Part shown: piece after piece, positions 1 to 7,129 of the stretch
Layout: every line of letters starts with the position of its first letter
Position numbering within the stretch: position 1 is the stretch's first letter
Assembly: GCA_028697145.1 (NCBI GenBank)
Contig: JAQVFR010000028.1
Location: 1-44,800 of the forward strand
Origin: Actinomycetota bacterium
Lineage (GTDB): Bacteria > Actinomycetota > Geothermincolia > Geothermincolales > RBG-13-55-18
Length of the DNA: 44,800 nucleotides
Direction: 5' to 3'
The notes under the pieces: model-generated
The model's input: the letters and a program-made list of their open reading frames with translations, nothing else
What the model was told of the DNA's origin: nothing
Databases searched by the model: none
Translations under genes and position numbers: made by a program

Positions 1-20
1 CTTGAGGTAATGGGGGTTGG

Positions 21-126
21 GGCCAGGATAAATCCTGTCCCGCAGCGCTTCGCGTCGCTGGCCTTGGGGGTGGGCAAGGCTCGGTCTTGTCATTCCTCGC
101 CTGCGGCTCGGACGCAAAACCGAGCC
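21..126. repeat. Cluster of inverted repeats downstream of mltG
   Basis: Between the window edge and the mltG stop there is no gene but several nested inverted repeats. The longest pairs 78-89 with 115-126 (12 bp with one G-U pair). Smaller ones are 24-29 with 32-37, 43-47 with 56-60, and an outer GGCCAG/CTGGCC pair at 21-26/58-63. The 12-bp stem begins 4 bases after the mltG stop, so it could protect or end the transcript, but there is no T-run. It may equally be a REP-like intergenic element. Confidence 0.45.
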
Positions 127-129
127 CTT

Positions 130-1143
130 CTATCTCTGCACCTCTTGCTTAACCCGCAGAAACTCGTCGTAATCGGAGGTGAAGAAATGTCCCCCGTCTC
201 CCGTGGCCACGTAGTACAGGTAGTCTACCTCCGCCGGTTCCAGCACGGCCTGGATGCTGGCCAGGCCGGGATTGCAGATGGGAGCCGGAGGCAACCCCCT
301 ATGCAGATACGTGTTGTAAGGCGAAGGCGTCTGCAGGTCCTCGTAGGTAAGCACGTCTTTCCACTCGGGAAGGGCATACTGCACGGTCGCGTCCATCTGC
401 AGGAGCATGTCCGTGCGCAAGCGGTTTAAGATCACGGCGGCCACCAGGGGCCTCTCCTCGGGCAATACGACTTCGCGTTCGATGATGGAGGCCGCTATCA
501 CCACCTGATAAGGCGTCAGGCCCAATTCCTCCGCCCGTGTCCAGTCCAGACCGGAGGTCTCCGCTTCGAACTGGCGCAGGAGCACCTTCACCACCTCCTG
601 CGCCGGAGTATCCGCCTGGAAGTCGTACGTCTTGGGAAAGAGAAAACCCTCGAGATTATCGCGGTTACCCTCGGGAATAAAGTCAACGTCAAAACCGCCG
701 ATGGTCGCCACCGCCATGAACTCTTCCTCGCTGAAGCCCATGACCTCCGCCACCCTCGCCGCCGTCTGCTCTACCGTCAGTCCCTCCGGTATAGTCACCC
801 TCACCTGGTGATTGGGTCCCGCCTCCAGCAGGGCAAAGACCTCGCCGTAATGCATCCCGCTGTTGAAGATGTAGGTACCCGCCTTGAAGTCATCCTGCCT
901 TCTCTGCAGCCACGACAGGAAACGGAAAATGGTGGCCGAGGTGATCACCTTGTTCTCGTGGAGCTTGGCCGCGATCTGAGACGCCGATTCGCCCTCCTCG
1001 ATGACCACCCTGACCGGCTCTTCCCCGCGTTGGGGATAGAAATAGTGGGCCACCAGGACAGTGAACAGGACCGCCAGGGCCACGATCACGCATATGGCGC
1101 CAGCGATATACCACTTTCTCCGGTCTTTGCCTCCGCCGCCCAT
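130..1143 (-). CDS. mltG: Endolytic murein transglycosylase MltG (YceG family)
   Basis: Membrane-anchored lytic transglycosylase that cuts nascent peptidoglycan strands and so sets glycan length. The 337-residue protein has a short basic N-terminus, one membrane segment at about residues 11-35, and the YceG domain to the end. Visible family signatures are LEGFLFPKTY (164-173), ASIIERE (218-224) with the likely catalytic Glu222, and SPYNTYLHRGLPPAPICNPG (274-293). Length is normal. It starts 3 bases after the ruvX stop, so it is the last gene of the alaS-ruvX-mltG unit; an inverted repeat follows its stop. The assignment is secure. Confidence 0.95.
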   Translation of the reverse strand: MGGGGKDRRKWYIAGAICVIVALAVLFTVLVAHYFYPQRGEEPVRVVIEEGESASQIAAKLHENKVITSATIFRFLSWLQRRQDDFKAGTYIFNSGMHYGEVFALLEAGPNHQVRVTIPEGLTVEQTAARVAEVMGFSEEEFMAVATIGGFDVDFIPEGNRDNLEGFLFPKTYDFQADTPAQEVVKVLLRQFEAETSGLDWTRAEELGLTPYQVVIAASIIEREVVLPEERPLVAAVILNRLRTDMLLQMDATVQYALPEWKDVLTYEDLQTPSPYNTYLHRGLPPAPICNPGLASIQAVLEPAEVDYLYYVATGDGGHFFTSDYDEFLRVKQEVQR

Positions 1144-1146
1144 CCG

Positions 1147-1578
1147 TTACTCTTTCCGTTTTTCGTTCCCGTTCATGCACTTGCCGCATTCGAGATAGGA
1201 TTGGAGGATTATCGCCGCCGCCTCCGCGTCCACCTTCCTTCCCCTGAGGGAATGCCCCGCCTCACGCAGCCTCTTCCGGGCCTCCAGCGTCGAGAATCTT
1301 TCGTCCCAGAGGACGACGCGTACGTTCTTCATATCCTCGATAGCCTGGACGAATTCGCGTGTCCTGAGCGCCTGTTCGCCCTCCCTGCCGCGCGGTGTCA
1401 GCGGCAATCCCACAACCACGACCTCCACCCCTTCGCTCGCTTTTCTCTCCAGGTATTCGCGCAACGCGGACGGGCCGACGTCCCGCAGCACCTCGAGGGG
1501 AGCCGCGCTGATGCCGAGGGGATCGGAAACGGCCACCCCTATCCGGCGCCCTCCTATGTCCAGTCCCAGGCTACGCAT
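1147..1578 (-). CDS. ruvX: RuvX/YqgF family RNase H-fold nuclease
   Basis: RNase H-fold protein of the YqgF family, implicated in 16S rRNA 5'-end maturation and proposed as a Holliday-junction resolvase. The protein is 143 residues, the usual size. It begins MRSLGLDIGGRRIG with the first acidic residue at Asp7, followed by VVVGLPLTPRG, WDERFST and DAEAAAIILQSYL, which carry the other conserved acidic positions. The ATG at 1578 is chosen over longer upstream options because it has an AAGGAG site just before it. The start overlaps the end of alaS by 8 bases (ATGCGTAG), implying translational coupling. Confidence 0.93.
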   Translation of the reverse strand: MRSLGLDIGGRRIGVAVSDPLGISAAPLEVLRDVGPSALREYLERKASEGVEVVVVGLPLTPRGREGEQALRTREFVQAIEDMKNVRVVLWDERFSTLEARKRLREAGHSLRGRKVDAEAAAIILQSYLECGKCMNGNEKRKE

Positions 1579-4222
1579 GTTCTCCTTCCAGGCCCGATCT
1601 GACCTCGTCCGCCACGAGCGCGAGGGCATCGCGCAAACGCTCCGGGTGGGAGCCCCCTCCGACGGCCATGTCCGCTCTCCCTCCACCGCCTCCACCCAAC
1701 AGACGTCCCGCCTTCCTCACCAGTTCCACGGCGTTCAGGCCCGACTTTACGGCTTCCCCGCTCAACGCGACCACCATGTTCGCCTTGCCGCCGTGCACCG
1801 TTGCGATACCCACGGCCCCAGCCGCCTTCGCGGCGAGCGCGTGCTCGGCGAGTTCGCGCAGGGACTGCACGTCGAGGTCCTCCGCCACTGCTGTCAATAT
1901 CTTCTCGCCACCGGCGGCAGTGCTTTCGTCCCAGGTGATCCCGCCGCTCGCCAGGGAGGCCATTTCCTCCCTGCCGCGCCGCCTGAGGTCCGATTCCAAC
2001 TCCTTGACGCGGTGCAGCACCCGGTCCACTCGCTCGGGGAGCTTGTTCACTTCCACCTTCAAGGCCGCGGCCATGTTCTCCGTCATCTCCCTGCGCTGCC
2101 TGAAGAATTCGTAGGCCCCCATGCCCGTCAATGCCTCGATCCTGCGCATGTTGGCGCCGATGCCGCCCTCGCCCACCAGGACCAGCAGGCCGATCTCCCC
2201 CGTTCTCCCCACGTGAGTGCCTCCGCAGAGTTCACGGCTTATCTCGTCCACCTCCACCACCCGCACGTAATCTTCGTACTTCTCGCCGAAGAGGGCCACG
2301 GCGTTTATGCTCGCAGCGTATTCGTAGGTGGTCACGTACGCCCGCACCGGCAGGTCCTCCAGCACCTTGCGATTGGCAAGCTCCTCCACCCTGGCCAGCT
2401 CCTCCGTGCTAAGGGGCTGGAAATGAGTGAAGTCGAAACGAAGACGACGCGGATCGACGAGTGAGCCAGCCTGTTTGGCGTGGTCTCCCAGCACCTGCCG
2501 GAGAGCCCAGTGGATGATATGGGTAGCGGTATGGTTGCGCCGGATGGCGTTGCGCCTTTCGGCGTCAACCACCGCATCGACCGTCTGGCCCACCTCGAGG
2601 GTGCCTCTGATCATGCGGCAGTGGTGGGAGGTTAGTCCCTGGGCCGGGTGGGTCGTGTCCATCACCTCGACATCGCACGAGGTGGATGATATCCTTCCCG
2701 TGTCCCCCACCTGTCCGCCCATCTCTCCGTAAAAAGGCGTGCGGTCAAGGAATACCTCCACTTCCTCCCCCGGCTCGGCCTTGGCCGCTGCACGGCCTTC
2801 CTTCACCAAGGCGACCACCTTGGCCTTGTCGCTCACGGTCTCGTATCCCGTGAAACGGCTCCCGCCGTAGTTGTCCAGTATCTCCGCGTATATTTCCTGC
2901 ACCTGGGCCGTATAGCCCTCCTCCACCCTGGCCGCCCGAGCCCGCTCCCTCTGCTGTTCCATCAGTTCCTGGAACTCCGTCTCGTCGATCTCCATGCCGC
3001 GCTCCCGCGCCAGTTCGCGCGTGATGTCGAGGGGGAAGCCCAGAGTATCGTGGAGGTGAAAGACGACGTCGCCCGGGAGCATGTCCTCTCCACGATCCTT
3101 CAGGTCGGTCACCGCCTCCTCGAGATAGACGAGGCCGCCGCGCAGGGTCTGGGAGAAACGCTCCTCCTCGCTGCGCACGATGGAGGTTATGAATGCGCTG
3201 TTTTGCTTGAGGTCGGGGTAAGCGCCACCCATGGTCTCCACCACCACCTCCACCATGCGGGGCAGGAAGATGTCCTCGATGCCCAGGAGGCGGCCGTGTC
3301 TTACCGCGCGCCGGATCAGCCTTCTGAGGATGTATCCCCTGTCCTCGTTGGAGGGGAGCACGCCGTCACCTATCAGGAAAGTCACGGCGCGGGAATGGTC
3401 GGCCACGATCTTCAGGGATACGTCGCTCTTCTCCTCTCTGCCATAGCCCACGCCCCCGAGGTCGGCGGCGGTATTCAATACCGCCGCCAGGGTGTCGGTC
3501 TCGAAGTTGTTGGGTGCGCCCTGCAGCACCGATGCAAGCCTCTCGAGCCCCAGGCCGGTGTCGATATTCTTCGAGGGTAGCTGGGTGAGCACTCCCCGCT
3601 CGTCGCGGTTATACTGCATGAACACGAGGTTCCACAACTCGAGATAGCGGTCGCAGTCGCAGCCGGCCCTGCACTCGGGCCGCCCGCACCCGAATTCCTC
3701 GCCCTGGTCGTAGAGCATCTCAGAGCACGGGCCACATGGTCCCGTGGCTCCCATGTCCCAGAAGTTATCTTCCGCCCCCAGACGTACCAGGCGCTCCTCG
3801 GGGACACCCACTACGTCTCTCCATATCTCGTACGCCTCGTCATCCTCCTCGAAGACGGAGCAATACATGCGGGCGGGGTCCAGCCCCATGACGGAGGTCA
3901 GAAACTCCCAACCCCAGGATATGGCCTCTTTCTTGTAGTAGTCGCCGAAGCTGAAGTTGCCCAGCATCTCGAAAAAGGTTAGGTGTCGGGCGGTGTGGCC
4001 CACCTTCTCGACGTCGGTGGTACGCACGCACTTCTGGCAGGTCGTGGCGCGGGTGAACTCCGGCCTGACATTGCCCAGAAAATATGGTTTGAACTGGACC
4101 ATGCCCGCATTGGTGACCAACAGGGTCGGATCATCGGGAATGAGGGAGGAGCTCTTGACCAGGCGATGTCCCCTGCTCTGAAAGAATTCCAGGAACCTGG
4201 CCCTTATCTCATCGCTCTTCAA
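1571..4222 (-). CDS. alaS: Alanine-tRNA ligase
   Basis: Charges tRNA-Ala with alanine and clears mischarged Ser/Gly. The 883-residue protein has the full bacterial layout: class II catalytic domain (about 1-240, with TNAGMVQFKPYFLG at 37-50), tRNA-binding region, editing domain with the zinc-site residues H564 and H568 (HTATH) and C666/H670 (CGGTH), and a C-terminal DHHA1 region with a glycine-rich stretch near the end. The start is TTG at 4222, preceded by AAGGAG at a good distance. A 193-base leader separates it from the DUF948 gene and holds a terminator-like hairpin. The unit alaS-ruvX-mltG is widely conserved. Confidence 0.97.
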   Translation of the reverse strand: MKSDEIRARFLEFFQSRGHRLVKSSSLIPDDPTLLVTNAGMVQFKPYFLGNVRPEFTRATTCQKCVRTTDVEKVGHTARHLTFFEMLGNFSFGDYYKKEAISWGWEFLTSVMGLDPARMYCSVFEEDDEAYEIWRDVVGVPEERLVRLGAEDNFWDMGATGPCGPCSEMLYDQGEEFGCGRPECRAGCDCDRYLELWNLVFMQYNRDERGVLTQLPSKNIDTGLGLERLASVLQGAPNNFETDTLAAVLNTAADLGGVGYGREEKSDVSLKIVADHSRAVTFLIGDGVLPSNEDRGYILRRLIRRAVRHGRLLGIEDIFLPRMVEVVVETMGGAYPDLKQNSAFITSIVRSEEERFSQTLRGGLVYLEEAVTDLKDRGEDMLPGDVVFHLHDTLGFPLDITRELARERGMEIDETEFQELMEQQRERARAARVEEGYTAQVQEIYAEILDNYGGSRFTGYETVSDKAKVVALVKEGRAAAKAEPGEEVEVFLDRTPFYGEMGGQVGDTGRISSTSCDVEVMDTTHPAQGLTSHHCRMIRGTLEVGQTVDAVVDAERRNAIRRNHTATHIIHWALRQVLGDHAKQAGSLVDPRRLRFDFTHFQPLSTEELARVEELANRKVLEDLPVRAYVTTYEYAASINAVALFGEKYEDYVRVVEVDEISRELCGGTHVGRTGEIGLLVLVGEGGIGANMRRIEALTGMGAYEFFRQRREMTENMAAALKVEVNKLPERVDRVLHRVKELESDLRRRGREEMASLASGGITWDESTAAGGEKILTAVAEDLDVQSLRELAEHALAAKAAGAVGIATVHGGKANMVVALSGEAVKSGLNAVELVRKAGRLLGGGGGGRADMAVGGGSHPERLRDALALVADEVRSGLEGEHA

Positions 4223-4269
4223 CGCCTCTCCTTCCGCGCCGGGTGAAAGACCTTACAACTTCTCCTGTG

Positions 4270-4290
4270 AAAACCGGCCCTCAGGCCGGC
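4270..4290 (-). terminator. Terminator-like hairpin between DUF948 gene and alaS
   Basis: On the minus strand CCGGCC (4289-4284), loop TGAG, GGCCGG (4279-4274) is followed at once by TTTTC. This is a GC stem plus T-run of the intrinsic-terminator type. It lies 126 bases after the DUF948 stop and about 50 bases before the alaS TTG. It may end the rarA-iscU-DUF948 transcript, or act as an attenuator in the alaS leader. Confidence 0.6.
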
Positions 4291-4415
4291 TCTTGCCGCG
4301 ATCCCTGGACCTTTGCCGTCAACCGCCACATAATGGTCGAAAATGTCCGCGGTCAGGTGGAGCCCGGGAAACCTCCATTCCCCATCGATGTGACGGCGCC
4401 CGGCGGTCCGCGTGG

Positions 4416-4802
4416 TCAGTATCGCCCGTTCTCCCCGTCAGTCCCGGTACCGCCTTTGTCGTCGATGGAGACCCCCAGGGCTTTCCGCACACCCAGCCCC
4501 AGGCTGAGCACCTTCACCAGAGGCGATGTAACCAGCGACTGCGCCACCCGGGTCATGGAATTCGCCCGGGCTGCGATCTTCTCGACGGATTTCAGTACGT
4601 CGTCAACGTAACCCATCTCGTTGTTGACGTGATCCATGGTGGTCTGTATCCTGCCCAAGAGCGGCAGAGATTCCTTGCGGATATCGTTGAGCAGGTTATT
4701 GGTGATGGCCATGGTTCGCGCCATTTTGAGCACCACTACGATCAAGGCCAACACCAGCAGTGCGAACGAAATAGCGCAGATGAGCGCCGCGACGCCTCCC
4801 AT
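4416..4802 (-). CDS. DUF948 family membrane-anchored protein
   Basis: A 128-residue protein of the DUF948 type, function unknown. It has one N-terminal membrane segment (about residues 3-26) followed by a helical region resembling the stalk of methyl-accepting proteins (TMDHVNNEMGYVDDVLKSVEKI), and a polar Gly/Asp-rich tail. Such small proteins are common beside alaS in Actinobacteria and Firmicutes. It starts 15 bases after the iscU-like stop, so the two are co-transcribed. The family call rests on the layout and on the conserved position; no biochemical role can be assigned. Confidence 0.75.
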   Translation of the reverse strand: MGGVAALICAISFALLVLALIVVVLKMARTMAITNNLLNDIRKESLPLLGRIQTTMDHVNNEMGYVDDVLKSVEKIAARANSMTRVAQSLVTSPLVKVLSLGLGVRKALGVSIDDKGGTGTDGENGRY

Positions 4803-4817
4803 ATCCGCGTCTCCCTC

Positions 4818-5204
4818 CTACCTGGCGCCTTTGCCGGCGCCGCCCCTGGACAGGTAGTCCTCTATGGCAGCCCGTATGCCTTCCGCCGCGAGGTTCGAGC
4901 AGTGCAGCTTCTCCTCGGGCAGGCCGTCCAGGGCATCCGCCACCTGCTGGTCCGTGATGAGCATGGCTTCCTCGATGGTCTTTCCCTTCACCATCTCCGT
5001 TCCCATGCTTCCGGACGCAACCGCCGCGCCGCACCCGAAGGTCTTGTATTTTATGTCCTCGATGCGTCCGTCGGCTATCTTTATGTATACCTCCATCATG
5101 TCCCCGCATACCTCGCTGCCGGCCTTTCCCGTGCCGTCAGGGTCGGGTATCTCGCCCACGTTGCGCGGGTTCTGGAAATGCTCGATCACTTTGTCGGTAT
5201 ACAT
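4818..5204 (-). CDS. iscU: IscU/NifU-like iron-sulfur cluster scaffold protein
   Basis: Scaffold on which [Fe-S] clusters are assembled before transfer to target proteins. The 128-residue protein has the three ligand cysteines C33 (VCGD), C58 (FGCGAAVASGSM) and C102 (LHCSNLAAEGI), with the conserved Asp35 beside the first. A clear GGAG lies before ATG 5204. It lacks the usual C-terminal NifU extension. The expected partner, a cysteine desulfurase (iscS/nifS), is absent here: rarA directly precedes it. Its sulfur donor must be encoded elsewhere. Fe-S clients in this window include IspG, IspH and probably QueH. Confidence 0.92.
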   Translation of the reverse strand: MYTDKVIEHFQNPRNVGEIPDPDGTGKAGSEVCGDMMEVYIKIADGRIEDIKYKTFGCGAAVASGSMGTEMVKGKTIEEAMLITDQQVADALDGLPEEKLHCSNLAAEGIRAAIEDYLSRGGAGKGAR

Positions 5205-5258
5205 GCAGCTTTTCTCCTGAATATGCTGGTATTACAACGTTTTCGAGGATAGCACCCG

Positions 5259-6575
5259 CTATTCCGGGGTGTCAAATAAGCGCATTCTCCACTCATCCGA
5301 CATCTTCTTCTCCTCGCCCTCGCTCCCCGGGCGGTAGAATTCGTCGCCGTCCAGTCCCTCGGGCAAATAGCGCTGGGGTACGTAGTTTCCCGGAAAATCG
5401 TGGGGATAGAGGTAGCCTTCGCCATGCCCGAGCGCCCCGGCGCCGTTATAGCTGGCGTCCCTGAGGTGGATGGGGACGGGCGGAGTCATGCCGCGTTCCA
5501 CCTCCCTGCTGGCGGCTGCTATGGCCTTGGTCGCGGAGTTGCTCTTGGGCGCCAGTGCCAGATAGATCACGGCATGGGCAAGGTTCAGCTTGCATTCCGG
5601 CAGTCCCACGAACTCCACCGCGCGCGCCGCCGCTTCCGCTACCTGCAGGGCTCGGCTGTCCGCCAGGCCTATATCCTCCGATGCGAAGATGACCATGCGG
5701 CGCGCGATGAAGCGGGGATCCTCTCCCGCGTATAGCATGCGCGCAAGCCAGTATATGGCGGCATGCGGGTCCGATCCCCTCATCGATTTAATGAAGGCGG
5801 ACACGGTATCGTAATGGGCGTCCCCGGACTTATCGTAGAGAAGCGCCTTGCGCTGCGCAGCTTCTTCGGCGATCTTCAGGTCCACGCGCCCTCCCTCTGC
5901 CATCCCGGCCAGAAGCGCGGCGGCCTCGAGGATGTTGAGGGCAATGCGGGCGTCACCTCCCGACATGCCCACGATGTGCTGGATTGCGTCCTCTTCTATC
6001 TCCAGCTCCGCCAGCCCACGCTCCGGGTCCGCGAGCGCCCTCTCCACCACGGTGCGCACCTCCTCCTCGCTGAGGGGGGAGAGTCGGAATATCTTGGAGC
6101 GCGAGACCAGCGCCGAGTTGACCTCGAAATAAGGATTTTCCGTGGTGGCTCCGATGAGAACGATGGTCCCCTGCTCAACAGCGGGCAGCAGCGCATCCTG
6201 CTGGGCCTTGTTGAAACGGTGTATCTCGTCGATGAAGAGAATGGTGCGCTGACCCTGCATTCCGAGGCGATCTCCCGCTTCCTGTATCAGTTTGCGCACT
6301 TCGGCAACGCCGCTGGTCACCGCCGATATCTGCTGAAAATGCGACCGGGACATGTTGGCTATTATACCGGCCAGGGTGGTCTTACCCGAGCCGGGAGGTC
6401 CCCAGAAAATGGCGGTCTGGAGCTTGTCCTCCTCGATCGCCCGCCGCAGATAGGTCCCCTCTCCCACCACATCCTTCTGGCCGACGAACTCCTGCAGGGT
6501 AAGCGGACGCATGCGCGTGGCCAGGGGTGCCTCCCTGCGCTGCATTTCCTCTTTCGCGGATTCGAAGAGGTCCAA
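5259..6575 (-). CDS. rarA: Replication-associated recombination protein A (RarA/MgsA AAA+ ATPase)
   Basis: AAA+ ATPase related to clamp loaders that acts at stalled replication forks. From the TTG start at 6575 the protein is 438 residues, the family norm, beginning [19 protein letters not shown]. Walker A is GPPGSGKTT at about 59-67; Walker B is [10 protein letters not shown]; sensor GATTENPYF follows, with the C-terminal oligomerisation domain. An in-frame ATG at 6662 would add residues that overlap the predicted 6S RNA and is rejected. A TATAAT box lies at 6615-6620, giving a leader of about 30 bases. It is followed after 54 bases by the iscU-like gene. Confidence 0.93.
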   Translation of the reverse strand: MDLFESAKEEMQRREAPLATRMRPLTLQEFVGQKDVVGEGTYLRRAIEEDKLQTAIFWGPPGSGKTTLAGIIANMSRSHFQQISAVTSGVAEVRKLIQEAGDRLGMQGQRTILFIDEIHRFNKAQQDALLPAVEQGTIVLIGATTENPYFEVNSALVSRSKIFRLSPLSEEEVRTVVERALADPERGLAELEIEEDAIQHIVGMSGGDARIALNILEAAALLAGMAEGGRVDLKIAEEAAQRKALLYDKSGDAHYDTVSAFIKSMRGSDPHAAIYWLARMLYAGEDPRFIARRMVIFASEDIGLADSRALQVAEAAARAVEFVGLPECKLNLAHAVIYLALAPKSNSATKAIAAASREVERGMTPPVPIHLRDASYNGAGALGHGEGYLYPHDFPGNYVPQRYLPEGLDGDEFYRPGSEGEEKKMSDEWRMRLFDTPE

Positions 6576-6614
6576 GCTGCCGCCTTTCAAGACCGGAAAA
6601 ACCGTGACAGCTCT

Positions 6615-6620
6615 ATTATA
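6615..6620 (-). promoter_or_regulatory. -10 element (TATAAT) for rarA
   Basis: A perfect TATAAT on the minus strand about 40 bases before the rarA TTG start and just past the predicted 3' end of the 6S RNA. No good -35 hexamer is visible, so this is a probable rather than certain promoter. Confidence 0.5.
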
Positions 6621-6636
6621 AGGGGCGGAGATGATA

Positions 6637-6842
6637 GAAAAGGGGCTCCACCTTGCCGTCAACGCCGCTATCTTGAACCTGCACCCTTGCAGGTGGGCAC
6701 CTACCTCGGATCTCCGCAGTCCCCAACCCGGGTTCAGGGCTTTGCGTCCACCTTCGGAAAACGGCTCCCTTAATCGAAGTGTTGGCTCAACGATAACCTA
6801 CGGCGCAAAACGCACAAGGTCGGGCCCGATAAGTCTTCCTGA
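6637..6842 (-). ncRNA. ssrS: 6S RNA (RNA polymerase-binding regulatory RNA)
   Basis: 6S RNA mimics an open promoter and sequesters housekeeping RNA polymerase. The call rests on structure and position. Reading the minus strand, five 5' segments pair in order with 3' segments: GGGC 6827-6824 with GCCC 6646-6643; ACCTTG 6820-6815 with CAAGGT 6655-6650; CGCCG 6805-6801 with CGGCG 6667-6663; TATC 6795-6792 with GATA 6672-6669; TTGA 6790-6787 with TCAA 6676-6673. A perfect 7-bp hairpin (6694-6677) sits beside the last pair, as in the 3' side of the 6S central bubble. The 3' end is CCCCTTTTC. Upstream, GATAAC (6854-6849) and TTGCCC (6878-6873), 18 bases apart, could be the promoter. 6S genes often lie beside rarA in Firmicutes. 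Ends are approximate; no covariance search was possible. Confidence 0.75.
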
Positions 6843-7052
6843 CTCTATGTTATCACAGCTCGAGGTGACCGGGGGCAACAGGGAAACGTGGAGATCCCAA
6901 AGCCCCGGGAGACAAGGTGTTCGGGCGATGCCCCTTCTGCGCAATCAATCTTCCCGAGGACCGGGGGTCGGTCTGAAGCGACCTTCGCGAGCAGTGTGCT
7001 CGACTGGGAATCTGTGCTCTATGATACTCAACCGGGTTATGCGACTCTGCAG

Positions 7053-7111
7053 CCTGCGAGTGCGTAGCGAAGACCGTTACCCCCGGACTCGGGCTCAAAA
7101 TACAGAGCCCG
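7053..7111. repeat. Intergenic hairpin repeat, copy 1
   Basis: This stretch between the CoA-transferase gene and the 6S RNA shares the 10-mer GACCGTTACC (7072-7081) and a following CTCGGGC with a repeat at 30,839. CGAGT (7057-7061) can pair with ACTCG (7087-7091). A second perfect 7-bp stem with an 8-base loop lies at 90-96/105-111 of this block (7090-7096 with 7105-7111). That stem begins just after the CoA-transferase stop and may serve as its 3' end, though no T-run follows. The rest of 6850-7129 shows no gene. Confidence 0.5.
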
Positions 7112-7129
7112 ATCACCTCAACTCCCGGG

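Noticed and set aside
4223-4415. T-box riboswitch upstream of alaS
   Set aside because: A partial resemblance (ACCGCGG) was seen, but the tRNA-acceptor-binding UGGN core is missing and no specifier loop could be identified.
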